Part shown: positions 37,877-46,495 of the stretch, piece after piece
Numbering within the stretch: the first letter of the stretch is position 1
Layout of the letters: every line of letters begins with the position of its first letter
Assembly (NCBI RefSeq): GCF_002081825.1
Contig: NZ_MUKU01000006.1
Span: forward strand, 124,001 to 188,000
Origin: Chromobacterium haemolyticum
GTDB taxonomy: Bacteria; Pseudomonadota; Gammaproteobacteria; Burkholderiales; Chromobacteriaceae
Reading direction: 5' to 3'
Length of the DNA stretch: 64,000 bases
The notes under the pieces: model-generated
Told to the model about the DNA's origin: nothing
What the model saw: the letters and a program-made list of their open reading frames with translations, nothing else
Database searches by the model: none
Translations under genes and position numbers: made by a program

Positions 37877-39187
37877 ATGAAAGAACACAAACCGCGCCGC
37901 CAGGGCAAGACCGCCGTCTCCGGCGGGCGGCAAGCCACGGAAAACATCGTCGTCATGCAGCCAGTCCATAAATCGCAAAAACTCGCCAACGTCTGTTACG
38001 ACATCCGCGGTCCGGTGCTTGAGCACGCCAAGAAGATGGAAGACGAAGGCCATCGCATCATCAAGCTGAACATCGGCAACCCCGCGCCGTTCGGCTTCTT
38101 CGCGCCGGACGAAATCATCGAGGACGTGATCGTCAATCTGCCGTCCGCTTCCGGCTATTCCGACTCCAAGGGCCTGTTCGCCGCGCGCAAGGCGATCATG
38201 CACTACGCCCAGCAAAAACAGCTGCCCAATGTGGGCATGGACGACATCATCGTCGGCAACGGCGTGTCCGAACTGATTGTTATGGCGATGCAGGCGCTGC
38301 TGGACAACGGCGACGAAGTGCTGGTGCCGGCGCCGGACTACCCGCTGTGGACCGCAGGCGTCAGCCTGGCCGGCGGCAAGGCGGTGCATTATCTGTGCGA
38401 CGAAGAGCAGGGCTGGTTTCCCAGTATCGACGACATCCGCGCCAAGATCACGCCTTCCACCCGCGCCATCGTGGTGATCAACCCCAACAATCCCACCGGC
38501 GCGGTCTACCCGCCGGGGCTGCTCAAGCAGATCGTGGAAGTGGCTCGCCAGCACCAACTGATCATCTACGCCGATGAAATCTACGACAAGGTGCTGTACG
38601 ACGAGGTCAAGCACACTTCCATCGCCTCCCTGGCGCCGGACCTGTTCGTGGTTACTTTCAACGGTCTGTCCAAAAACTACCGCGCTTGCGGCTACCGCGC
38701 GGGCTGGATGATTCTGTCCGGGGAAAAGAAACACGCGAAGGACTATATCGAAGGCCTGAATATGTTGGCCTCGATGCGTTTGTGCGCTAACGTGCCGGCG
38801 CAGTTCGCAATCCAGACGGCGCTGGGCGGCTACCAGAGCATAGACGACCTGGTGGCGCCGGGCGGCCGCCTCGCGCGCCAGCGCGATCTGGCGCACAAGC
38901 TGCTGACCGACATCCCCGGCGTCAGTTGCGTCAAGCCGCAGGGCGCGCTCTACCTGTTCCCCAAGCTGGACCCCAAAGTCTACCCGATAGGCGACGATCA
39001 GCAGTTCATCCTGGAGCTGTTGCAGGAGGAGAAAGTATTGCTGGTTCAGGGCTCAGGGTTTAACTGGATTGCGCCCGATCACTTCCGCGTGGTATTCCTT
39101 CCCAACTCGGACGATTTGGTAGAGGCCATCGGCCGCATTGCGCGTTTCCTGGAAAATTATCGCAAACGCCACGGCGGCGAAGCCTGA
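37877..39187 (+). CDS. alaA: Glutamate-pyruvate aminotransferase AlaA
   Basis: This class I PLP aminotransferase makes alanine from pyruvate and glutamate. The sequence follows Escherichia coli AlaA throughout: NVCYDIRGPVLEHAKKMEDE, LNIGNPAPFGF, NPNNPTGAVYP, the PLP lysine in TFNGLSKNYRACGYRAGWM, and NMLASMRLCANVPAQFAIQT. From the ATG at 37877 it is 436 residues; from 37955 it would be 410, closer to the known enzyme. Neither start has a strong ribosome site, so the 26 extra residues are uncertain. It precedes hom by 207 bases that hold strong hairpins. Confidence 0.92.
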   Translation: MKEHKPRRQGKTAVSGGRQATENIVVMQPVHKSQKLANVCYDIRGPVLEHAKKMEDEGHRIIKLNIGNPAPFGFFAPDEIIEDVIVNLPSASGYSDSKGLFAARKAIMHYAQQKQLPNVGMDDIIVGNGVSELIVMAMQALLDNGDEVLVPAPDYPLWTAGVSLAGGKAVHYLCDEEQGWFPSIDDIRAKITPSTRAIVVINPNNPTGAVYPPGLLKQIVEVARQHQLIIYADEIYDKVLYDEVKHTSIASLAPDLFVVTFNGLSKNYRACGYRAGWMILSGEKKHAKDYIEGLNMLASMRLCANVPAQFAIQTALGGYQSIDDLVAPGGRLARQRDLAHKLLTDIPGVSCVKPQGALYLFPKLDPKVYPIGDDQQFILELLQEEKVLLVQGSGFNWIAPDHFRVVFLPNSDDLVEAIGRIARFLENYRKRHGGEA

Positions 39188-39218
39188 AACCGTGGTTGCT
39201 TAAGGCTTGAGCGGAGGG

Positions 39219-39288
39219 ACGGGGGCTGCGGCTCCCGTCTTGCCATCAGGCTTTCCTTGTCAGCGGATACGGTCCGCTGACAAGGAAA
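39219..39288 (+). repeat. Two hairpins between alaA and hom, one with a 16-bp perfect stem
   Basis: The first is ACGGGGGC-TGCG-GCTCCCGT (39219-39238). The second is TTTCCTTGTCAGCGGA (39252-39267), loop TACGG, TCCGCTGACAAGGAAA (39273-39288): sixteen perfect pairs. The first may end alaA mRNA. The second lacks a T-run and lies about 105 bases before hom, so it may be an mRNA structure in the hom leader or a protein site. Confidence 0.75.
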
Positions 39289-39394
39289 ACTTGGGACACG
39301 CGCCCGCCGCGCGGGCATCGGCTTGGCGGCAGGGCTCTTGATCAGGGCCGGCCGCCGCGGGCAGGGACAAAATACTAGAGACAGGGAGCAGATA

Positions 39395-40705
39395 ATGAAA
39401 CCGATCAATATCGGCCTATTGGGCGTGGGGACTGTGGGTGGCGGCACCGCCACCGTTCTCAAACGCAACGCCGAGGAAATCAGCCGACGCGCCGGCCGCC
39501 AGATCCGCTTGCTGCAGGCGGCCAACCGCAACCAGGCCCGCGCACAATCGCTATTGGGTCCGGACGTGGACGTGGTGGCCGACGCGATGCAGGTGGTGAA
39601 CAACCCCGACGTCGACATCGTGGTGGAGTTGATCGGCGGCGACACCGTGGCCAAGGAACTGGTGCTCAAGGCCATCGCCAACGGCAAGCACGTGGTTACC
39701 GCCAACAAGAAGCTGCTGGCGCTGCACGGTACCGAGATTTTCGCCCGCGCGCAGGAACAGGGCGTGATGGTGGCTTTCGAGGCCGCGGTGGCCGGAGGCA
39801 TCCCCATCATCAAGGCGCTGCGCGAAGGCTTGTCCGCCAACCGCATCGAGTGGATTGCCGGCATCATCAACGGCACTTCCAACTTTATTCTGACCGAGAT
39901 GCGCGAGAAGGGCGCGAGCTTCGGCGAAGTGCTGGCCGAGGCGCAGCAGTTGGGCTACGCCGAAGCCGATCCCACCTTCGACATCGAAGGCCATGACGCC
40001 GGCCACAAGCTCACCATCATGGCAGCGCTGGCCTTCGGCATTCCGATGCAGTTCGACCGCTGTTATCTGGAAGGCATCAGCAAGCTGGAAGGGCGCGACA
40101 TCAAGTACGCCGAGGAACTGGGCTACCGCGTCAAGCTGCTGGGCCTGACCCGCCGCACTCCCGCCGGCGTCGAATTGCGCGTGCATCCAACGCTGATCCC
40201 GGCGCGCCAGTTGATCGCCAACGTCAACGGCGTGATGAACGCGGTGCTGGCCAAGGGCGACGCGGTGGGGCCCACCTTGTACTACGGCGCCGGCGCCGGC
40301 GCGCTGCCCACCGCCTCCGCGGTGGTGGCCGACATCGTCGACGTGACCCGCTTGCTGACGGCGGACCCGGAGCACCGCGTGCCGCATCTGGCCTTCCAGC
40401 CGGACCAGCTGCAGAACCTGCCCATCCTGCCGATCTCCGACGTGGTCAGCTCCTACTATCTGCGCATCGGCGCCGCCGATCGCGCCGGCGTGCTGGCCAA
40501 CATCACCCGCTTGCTGGCGGAGAACGGCATCTCGATCGAGGCTGTGATCCAGAAAGGCTCGGTGTCCGACGGCACCGCCGAAGTGGTGATCCTGACCCAT
40601 CGCGTGCAGGAGCAGGCGATTGACCGCGCCATCACCGGCATCGAGGCGCTGGAAAGCATCACCGGCAAAGTGGTGCGCCTGCGCATGGAAGAGCTGAATG
40701 ATTAA
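39395..40705 (+). CDS. hom: Homoserine dehydrogenase
   Basis: This enzyme reduces aspartate semialdehyde to homoserine with NAD(P)H, the branch point to threonine and methionine. The 436-residue protein is the monofunctional form with the nucleotide loop INIGLLGVGTVGGGTATVL, the GGIPIIKALREGLSANRIEW core, the INGTSNFILT motif and a C-terminal ACT domain (RAGVLANITRLLAENGISIE) that usually gives threonine feedback control. GGGAGCAG precedes the ATG at 39395. The next gene overlaps its end by eight bases, and thrC follows. Confidence 0.96.
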   Translation: MKPINIGLLGVGTVGGGTATVLKRNAEEISRRAGRQIRLLQAANRNQARAQSLLGPDVDVVADAMQVVNNPDVDIVVELIGGDTVAKELVLKAIANGKHVVTANKKLLALHGTEIFARAQEQGVMVAFEAAVAGGIPIIKALREGLSANRIEWIAGIINGTSNFILTEMREKGASFGEVLAEAQQLGYAEADPTFDIEGHDAGHKLTIMAALAFGIPMQFDRCYLEGISKLEGRDIKYAEELGYRVKLLGLTRRTPAGVELRVHPTLIPARQLIANVNGVMNAVLAKGDAVGPTLYYGAGAGALPTASAVVADIVDVTRLLTADPEHRVPHLAFQPDQLQNLPILPISDVVSSYYLRIGAADRAGVLANITRLLAENGISIEAVIQKGSVSDGTAEVVILTHRVQEQAIDRAITGIEALESITGKVVRLRMEELND

Positions 40706-41030
40706 ACGCTGGCTGACCGGCCTTGGCGCCGGTCTGATCCTGGCGAGCGCCGGGGCGACGCCCTTGTCCCCCGGCCAGCACAGCCTGTTGCAGGGCTTTT
40801 TGATGCGTGGCTGCGTCAAACGCACTCCGGCTTCGGACGGCGTTGGCCAGCACTCGTCGGAACAAGTGCAGAAATATTGCCAGTGCGCCAGCCAGCATCT
40901 GGCCGGCCGCTTTTCCTCGGAAGAGGTGATGGGCGTGCTGACCGGCCAGATCAAGAAAGACGACCCGCGCGGCAAACAGCGGATGAAGGACGCCTCCGCC
41001 GCCTGCGCCCAATATCTGGAAACTTCCTGA
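40698..41030 (+). CDS. Small exported cysteine-containing protein in the hom-thrC operon
   Basis: Not recognised. It encodes 110 residues with a signal peptide (KRWLTGLGAGLILASAGATP) and a mature part holding four cysteines (RGCVKRT, YCQCAS, AACAQY), a spacing that suggests two disulphides or a small metal site in the periplasm. It overlaps the end of hom by eight bases and its TGA overlaps the thrC ATG (TGATG), so all three genes are translationally linked. A secreted protein between two cytosolic threonine enzymes is unexpected; it could be carried along only by operon structure. Confidence 0.75.
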   Translation: MIKRWLTGLGAGLILASAGATPLSPGQHSLLQGFLMRGCVKRTPASDGVGQHSSEQVQKYCQCASQHLAGRFSSEEVMGVLTGQIKKDDPRGKQRMKDASAACAQYLETS

Positions 41031-42439
41031 TGCGTTATATCAGCACCCGAGGGGGCATGGCCCCGCAATCGTTTAGCGACATCCTGCTGATGGGCCTGGC
41101 GCCCGACGGCGGCCTGGTGTTGCCGGAAAGCTATCCGCGGATCGATCGCGAGCGGCTGGACGCCTGGCGCGGCCTGTCCTACGCCGAACTGGCCTTTGAA
41201 ATCATCCGCCTGTTCGCCACCGATATCCCGGAAGACGATCTCAAATCCATCGTGAAGCGCACCTATACCCGCGCGGCTTTCGGCAGCGAGGAGATCACGC
41301 CGCTCAAGCGGCTGCATGACGGCCTGGCCATCCTGGAACTGTCCAACGGCCCGACGCTGGCCTTCAAGGACATGGCGATGCAGTTGCTGGGCAATCTGTT
41401 CGAATACGTGCTGGCCAGAAAGGGCGAACGCCTGAACATCCTGGGCGCCACCTCGGGCGACACTGGCAGCGCCGCCGAGTACGCGATGCGCGGCAAGGCC
41501 GGCATTCAAGTGTTCATGTTGAGCCCGGACGGATTGATGAGCCCGTTCCAGCGCGCGCAGATGTACAGCCTGCACGACGCCAATATCCACAATATCGCGA
41601 TCAAGGGCATGTTCGACGATTGCCAGGACATCGTAAAGGCGGTGCAGAACGACCACGCCTTCAAGGCGCGTCACAAGATAGGCACCGTCAACTCGATCAA
41701 CTGGGCGCGAGTGGTGGCCCAGGTGGTGTACTACTTCAAGGGCTATTTCAACGCCACGGCGAGCAATGAGGAAAAGGTCAGCTTCTGCGTGCCGTCCGGC
41801 AACTTCGGCAATGTCTGCGCCGGTCACATCGCGCGTCAGATGGGCTTGCCGATCGAACGTTTGCTGGTGGCCACCAATGAGAACGACGTGCTGGACGAGT
41901 TCTTTCGCACCGGCGCCTACCGCCCGCGCGGAGCGGCCAACACCTACGTCACCTCCAGCCCGTCGATGGATATTTCCAAGGCCTCCAACTTTGAGCGCTT
42001 CGTGTTCGATCTGCTGGGGCGCGACCCCGAGGCTTTGAAAGCGCTTTGGCGTCAGGTGGACGCCGGAGCCGGCTTCACCTTGTCCGCGGAGCAGACCGCC
42101 GCCGCCGCAGAGGTCTTCGGCTTCGTTTCCGGCAAGAGCAGCCATGCCGACCGCCTGGCGACTATCCGCCAGTTGGACCGCGAAGACGGCGTGGTAGTGG
42201 ACACTCATACCGCCGACGGCGTCAAGGTGGCGCGCGAGCTGCGCCGCGCCGGCGAAACCGTGGTCTGCCTGGAAACCGCCTTGCCGGCCAAGTTCGCCTC
42301 CACTATCCGCGAAGCGCTGGACCGCGATCCGCCGCGGCCGGACGGCTTCGACGGCCTAGAGGACTTGCCGCAAAAAGTGTCGGTGTTTCCGGCGGACGCC
42401 GGCGAGGTCAAAGCCTTCATCGAACGTAGTTTGAGCTGA
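41030..42439 (+). CDS. thrC: Threonine synthase
   Basis: This PLP enzyme turns O-phosphohomoserine into threonine. The 469-residue protein is of the longer type with N-terminus MRYISTRGGMAPQSFSDILL and the PLP lysine in NGPTLAFKDMAMQLLGNLF near residue 113. ILGATSGDTGSAAEYAM is the phosphate-binding loop. The start ATG at 41030 overlaps the TGA of the preceding gene. thrB is not in the operon here; homoserine kinase must be elsewhere. A strong terminator follows. Confidence 0.96.
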   Translation: MRYISTRGGMAPQSFSDILLMGLAPDGGLVLPESYPRIDRERLDAWRGLSYAELAFEIIRLFATDIPEDDLKSIVKRTYTRAAFGSEEITPLKRLHDGLAILELSNGPTLAFKDMAMQLLGNLFEYVLARKGERLNILGATSGDTGSAAEYAMRGKAGIQVFMLSPDGLMSPFQRAQMYSLHDANIHNIAIKGMFDDCQDIVKAVQNDHAFKARHKIGTVNSINWARVVAQVVYYFKGYFNATASNEEKVSFCVPSGNFGNVCAGHIARQMGLPIERLLVATNENDVLDEFFRTGAYRPRGAANTYVTSSPSMDISKASNFERFVFDLLGRDPEALKALWRQVDAGAGFTLSAEQTAAAAEVFGFVSGKSSHADRLATIRQLDREDGVVVDTHTADGVKVARELRRAGETVVCLETALPAKFASTIREALDRDPPRPDGFDGLEDLPQKVSVFPADAGEVKAFIERSLS

Positions 42440-42447
42440 AGCGCCTC

Positions 42448-42486
42448 GGACGCGAAAACGGCCCCCAAGGGGCCGTTTTCGCGTCC
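42448..42486. terminator. Bidirectional terminator between thrC and the autotransporter
   Basis: GGACGCGAAAACGGCCCC (42448-42465) pairs with GGGGCCGTTTTCGCGTCC (42469-42486). The internal AAAA/TTTT tracts supply T-runs on both strands of this 18-pair palindrome between convergent genes. Confidence 0.88.
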
Positions 42487-42495
42487 GCCGCGGCG

Positions 42496-44529
42496 TTAGA
42501 ACGTCAGCGCCACGCCGATATTGCCGGCGGTCTGGCTGCTGCCGCTGCGGCCGCTGGCGGCGCTGAGCTGGCCGAACATCGACACGCTCTTGCTTAATTG
42601 GGCGCTGAGGCCGGCGGTCCATTCCAGCCAATCCGCCTTGGGCTTGCCCAACTTAACGTTGTAGTCGCCCAGCGTGGTGGCCAGGCCGGCGGTGACTATG
42701 CGGTCGTCGCGCTTAAACTCGTGTGCGTAGCTGAGTTTGGCGTAAGGGCTGAAACGGCCAATATCCGCCTCCAGCTGCCAGCCGACGCGGGCCACCAGCG
42801 AAGTGCCGTTTTGCGCGTTGAAGGCCATGCTGCTGCTGTTGCCGCCCTGCTCGGTGAAGCCGTTTACCTTGACGTGGGCGTAGTCCAGGCCGGCGATGGG
42901 GCCGGTGCGGTAGGCGCCCAGCGGCATCAAATAGCCGCCGGCAACACGCATGCCGTATTGGCTCTGACGAGCCGTGCCGTTCAGCGCGATTCGTGCCGCG
43001 CCCAGCGATACTTGGCGGCGGGTGTCGATATCGCCGGCGCCGATGTGGGCGTCGCCGTCCAGCCAGAACCGTTCTTGCTTGTAGCTGAATAGCGCGCTCA
43101 TCAAGGTGCTGCGGTCGTCTACGCTGCCGGGCGTTGCAATGCCGTTGATGTCGGTTTTGCCGTTTTGGCGAGACATCGCCAGCCCCATGCTCAGCGCCGG
43201 GGTGGCCTGAAAGTCCAGGCCCACGGTGTACAGCTGGCCTTGCGGTTTGGCGGACAGACCGTCGTAGCCCACCTTGTCGTCGTTGAAGGCACCGCTGACG
43301 AAGGCACTGACCGCGCCGACTTCGCGTTTCTGCGCGCGGATGGCCTGGTAGCGGCTGTCCAGCGTCCCGCCCAGTTGGCGGGCATTGTTCAGCGCGGACT
43401 CCGGCAGCGCGCCGGCGAAATAGGGCGCTTGCAGCAGGCCATATATATAGTCGCCAATCAGTTGATAGGCTGCCGGAGTAGGATGCAAGGCATCGGTGAA
43501 CAGATAGCTTTGCCCGGGTATGACGGCGGCCAGGCAGTACAGCGCGGACTGAGGGCAGGCCGCGCCGGAGGTATTGCTGAAGCCATAGGCTTGCGGATTG
43601 GCCAGAAGCTCCGTGAACAGACCCGATATATTGGCCCTGACTATCCCGTGTTGCAGATTGCCGGCGCTAAGCGCCATGTCTACCAACTGGTTGTAGCCGC
43701 TGGCGCCTTTCTGAAGATTGGGCTGCACCGCGGCGTAAACGCTGCTCAGCGTGCCGGCGCTCAGACCGGCGGCGGTCTCCGCCTGGCTTAGCGCCTGATT
43801 GATCAGGACGGGGGAATTGCTGGTTTGACCGGAGCTCAGTATCTGCCATGCGGCGCCCCAGGCGGCGACGACTTTGCCGGCATTGCCGGCGCCGGGCAGG
43901 GCGGTCTGAATGGCGGCGAGCACAGAGAGTGGAGCCGCCGAGATATCAGGCAGATTGGGCAAAATGACGGTATTGGCCCCGGCGGCCTTGAGCGCGGCCA
44001 CGGCTTGTACGGTGTAGGCGGCGGAGGCGCCCAGATAGGCGGTCGGATCGCTTTGGCTGCCGGCGGCAATGACGTCGTTGCCGCCGATCCAGATGGCGTA
44101 GGCAGCGTTGGGGTCGGCTTTTTGGCCTTTCTGGCCTAGGTAAGCGTTGATCTGGCCCGGCAGATCGGTGACCGCGATCGCATCGGCGGAAGGGGTCTGG
44201 CTGGGGGTGTCCGGATTGGTGTTGGGTGGGCTGGCCGGCTGCGCACGCGCATCGCCCTGAGCGTAATTATTGCCCGCAGTATTTGTGATGTGGCTGTTTA
44301 GGCTGTTGTTGGGCGATACGTTTTGGCCATAGTGCTTGGCCAAGACTTCAGCCCAGCCTGTGCCGTAGCCCAGGGTCCAGCGGGCGTTACCGGGCAGACC
44401 ACCCAGGCCGCCGAAGGCGCCGGTGTCGGTCAGACTGTCCCCGAAAAAATAGAAATTGCTATAGGCGTTGGCGGCGGCCGGCAGGGCCAGCAGAGTGGCC
44501 ATGGCCAGCGTGTTCAGGCGCTTGCGCAT
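42496..44529 (-). CDS. Autotransporter esterase/lipase, GDSL family
   Basis: A 677-residue outer-membrane protein. The signal peptide is MRKRLNTLAMATLLALPAAA; a GDSL hydrolase passenger follows (FGDSLTDTGAF near residue 29 with the nucleophile serine, IWIGGNDVIA near 148, and TDALHPTPAAYQ near 345 with the catalytic Asp and His). The last 280 or so residues form a beta-barrel domain ending in phenylalanine (VALTF). This is the layout of Pseudomonas EstA, an esterase exposed on the surface and linked to motility and rhamnolipid production. It is divergent from flgA, across an AT-rich gap. Confidence 0.9.
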   Translation of the reverse strand: MRKRLNTLAMATLLALPAAANAYSNFYFFGDSLTDTGAFGGLGGLPGNARWTLGYGTGWAEVLAKHYGQNVSPNNSLNSHITNTAGNNYAQGDARAQPASPPNTNPDTPSQTPSADAIAVTDLPGQINAYLGQKGQKADPNAAYAIWIGGNDVIAAGSQSDPTAYLGASAAYTVQAVAALKAAGANTVILPNLPDISAAPLSVLAAIQTALPGAGNAGKVVAAWGAAWQILSSGQTSNSPVLINQALSQAETAAGLSAGTLSSVYAAVQPNLQKGASGYNQLVDMALSAGNLQHGIVRANISGLFTELLANPQAYGFSNTSGAACPQSALYCLAAVIPGQSYLFTDALHPTPAAYQLIGDYIYGLLQAPYFAGALPESALNNARQLGGTLDSRYQAIRAQKREVGAVSAFVSGAFNDDKVGYDGLSAKPQGQLYTVGLDFQATPALSMGLAMSRQNGKTDINGIATPGSVDDRSTLMSALFSYKQERFWLDGDAHIGAGDIDTRRQVSLGAARIALNGTARQSQYGMRVAGGYLMPLGAYRTGPIAGLDYAHVKVNGFTEQGGNSSSMAFNAQNGTSLVARVGWQLEADIGRFSPYAKLSYAHEFKRDDRIVTAGLATTLGDYNVKLGKPKADWLEWTAGLSAQLSKSVSMFGQLSAASGRSGSSQTAGNIGVALTF

Positions 44530-44683
44530 TTGGAATGTCCCCTTCCGGATAAAACTTTGGTTTTATTTGATTTAGATTTAAGAGTCTAAGCTCTATTCGA
44601 ACGATTATTTTAATTTCTTTGTTGCATTGTCAATAGGAGGGCACAGGCTGCAGCCCCGGCTCCGCTTGAGCTAGAATGCGGGT

Positions 44684-45361
44684 ATGCGACGTTTACTACT
44701 TTGGATGATGTGTTGTGTCTGGGCCGCGGCGGCATCGGCCGCGGGCATGCAGGACCTGGGGCGTTTGGAGACCTTGGCCGGAGACTTCCTCAAGCACGAA
44801 TTGTCGATGCGTCCCGCCACTTGGACCTTGGGGCAACTGGACCGCAAGCTGGCGGTGCCGGCCTGCGCGCAGCCCAAGGCGGATTGGGCGACGCCGGGGG
44901 TGACCACCGGCGCCACCTTCGTCGCGGTGTCCTGCCCGGAGCTGGGCTGGGCGTTGCGGATTCCCGTGCGGATCAATGAAAAGAAAATGGGCGTGGCCCT
45001 GAGCCGCGCCGTGGCGGCCGGCGAGGTGCTGAGCGCCGCCGACGTGCGCTTGGTCGACGTGGCCAATCCCAGCTTGGCGCGTAATGTCTTGGACGACCTG
45101 CAGCAGGCCATAGGCAAGACCATGCGCTCCGGCGCGCCGGCCGGCGCCTGGTTGCGTAGCTTTATGGTTCGCGCGCCTTATCTAGTGAACAGCAACCAGC
45201 GGGTGAAGGTGGTGGCGTCGGGAGAAGGTTTCGCCGCGGCGGCCGACGGACTGGCGATAGGTAATGCCGCCGAAGGCGAGCAAGTGTCGGTGCGCATGGC
45301 CTCCGGGCGGGTGATACGCGGGCAAGTGCAGGCGGACGGCAGCGTGATGGTGATATATTGA
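44684..45361 (+). CDS. flgA: Flagellar P-ring assembly chaperone FlgA
   Basis: FlgA is a periplasmic chaperone for assembly of the FlgI P ring around the flagellar rod. The 225-residue protein has a signal peptide (MRRLLLWMMCCVWAAAASAA). The C-terminal SAF domain shows AVAAGEVLSAADVRLVDV near residue 105 and ends with the typical VKVVASGEGFAAAADGLAIG. It starts the flgA-flgM-flgN set. The flgBCDE rod-hook genes, often divergent from flgA, are not here. Confidence 0.93.
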   Translation: MRRLLLWMMCCVWAAAASAAGMQDLGRLETLAGDFLKHELSMRPATWTLGQLDRKLAVPACAQPKADWATPGVTTGATFVAVSCPELGWALRIPVRINEKKMGVALSRAVAAGEVLSAADVRLVDVANPSLARNVLDDLQQAIGKTMRSGAPAGAWLRSFMVRAPYLVNSNQRVKVVASGEGFAAAADGLAIGNAAEGEQVSVRMASGRVIRGQVQADGSVMVIY

Positions 45362-45427
45362 GACGGCTCGTCGGCAAGCCGAGGTGGCGATTGCGGCGCG
45401 CGGGGGCGGATAATTAGGAGAAAGTCT

Positions 45428-45454
45428 TCAAGATATTGTTTTTCCGTCCGATAA
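45428..45454 (+). promoter_or_regulatory. Sigma-28 (FliA) promoter for flgM
   Basis: TCAAGATA (45428-45435), an 11-base spacer, then TCCGATAA (45447-45454), close to the consensus TAAAGTTT-N11-GCCGATAA. It lies 38 bases before flgM, which is a class 3 gene with such a promoter in other bacteria, so FlgM would be made under the sigma factor it inhibits. Confidence 0.8.
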
Positions 45455-45491
45455 TAGAGGTAATCCAGGTTCCCTTTGGGAAGGCCATGCC

Positions 45492-45788
45492 ATGAAAGTA
45501 GATAACTCGGGCAAGCTGTCAGCAAGCTACAGCACCCAGAACAAGGCAGCGCCGCGAGATGCGGCCGCCAACGCCAACCCTGCCGCCAGTGGATCCGACA
45601 GTGTGACGATCAACCCTTTGGCCAGCCGTCTGAGCGCGGTGGAAAGCAAGGTCAGCGGCGATTCCGGCTTTGACGCCGGAAAGGTGGCCGCGATCAAGTC
45701 GGCGATTGCCGCGGGTACGTTCAACGTCAATCCGGAGAAGATCGCCGACGGTTTGATCGCCTCCACCAAGGAATTGTTGGCGCGTTAA
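45492..45788 (+). CDS. flgM: Anti-sigma-28 factor FlgM
   Basis: A 98-residue, largely disordered protein that binds FliA and holds back late flagellar genes until the hook is complete and FlgM is exported. The C-terminal half has the expected FliA-binding pattern (RLSAVESKV, AAIKSAIAAGTFNVNPEKIA, DGLIASTKELL). The N-terminus (MKVDNSGKLSASYSTQNKAA) is polar. A sigma-28 promoter lies just upstream. flgN follows by 23 bases. Confidence 0.93.
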   Translation: MKVDNSGKLSASYSTQNKAAPRDAAANANPAASGSDSVTINPLASRLSAVESKVSGDSGFDAGKVAAIKSAIAAGTFNVNPEKIADGLIASTKELLAR

Positions 45789-45811
45789 GCGCGCGCAGTT
45801 GAAAGTCAGGC

Positions 45812-46276
45812 ATGAACGTTGTTGAAGAATTCTGCCAGCTGTGCCGGGCCGAGAGCGCTCTCGTCGCCCGGCTAATCGCATTGCTGGAGCAGGAACAAAA
45901 GGTGTTGGTGCAGGGCTTTGACGTTCAGCTGGACGCCCTGGCCGAGAGCAAGAGCGCCGTGCTGGACCAACTGGCTGTCAGTGCCTCCCAGCGCGGTGAA
46001 CTCATGCGTCAGATCGGCGTGCAGGACAGCGAGACGGTTTACATCTGGCTGGCGGACAAGCCGGAAGCCAGCCTGGCCTGGACCGGGCTGGAAGAGGCGA
46101 TCCAGCGGGCGCAGAGCATCAATCAGCTTAACGGCAGCTTCATCGACCAGCGCTTGTCGTTGGTGGAGGGCGCGCTGAACACCTTGCGCGATGCCGCAGC
46201 GTCCACCGTGGGCTACGACAAGGCCGGCCAGTTGCCGGAACTGGCGACTGGGCGACGCTTCCTCGGCTCCGCCTGA
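45812..46276 (+). CDS. flgN: Flagellar export chaperone FlgN
   Basis: A 154-residue helical protein that keeps hook-filament junction proteins FlgK and FlgL unfolded for export. The long coiled-coil start (FCQLCRAESALVARLIALLE, then QEQKVLVQGFDVQLDALAES) is typical of the FlgN family, whose members are poorly conserved. The order flgM-flgN is standard in proteobacteria and supports the call. It ends the flagellar set and is followed by a terminator. Confidence 0.88.
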   Translation: MNVVEEFCQLCRAESALVARLIALLEQEQKVLVQGFDVQLDALAESKSAVLDQLAVSASQRGELMRQIGVQDSETVYIWLADKPEASLAWTGLEEAIQRAQSINQLNGSFIDQRLSLVEGALNTLRDAAASTVGYDKAGQLPELATGRRFLGSA

Positions 46277-46358
46277 GCTTTTTCAAAGTCCGCCGAACGC
46301 TGGCGGGATGGCTGGAAGAGGGAGTGAAAACCTCCCCGGCAAGCCTCAGTATACGAGA

Positions 46359-46386
46359 GAGCGCCTTTGCGGCGCTCTTGGCTTTT
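46359..46386 (+). terminator. Terminator after flgN
   Basis: GAGCGCC (46359-46365), loop TTTGC, GGCGCTC (46371-46377), then TTGGCTTTTT. The stem lies about 80 bases after flgN. Confidence 0.75.
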
Positions 46387-46495
46387 TCACCCCGCCGCGG
46401 CCGGTTTTAGAGTCTATTCTCAAGGAGCAGTGGGAATGCCCTGGCCTTTATGGTATCTTCCTCTCCGGGCCTGAGAAAACCACTATCCGGAACCA

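Noticed and set aside
39551-42208. An 885-codon minus-strand frame opposite hom and thrC
   Set aside because: It is the antisense shadow of three solid genes in GC-rich DNA; the protein is low-complexity, rich in His, Gln, Arg and Gly, and has no domain pattern.
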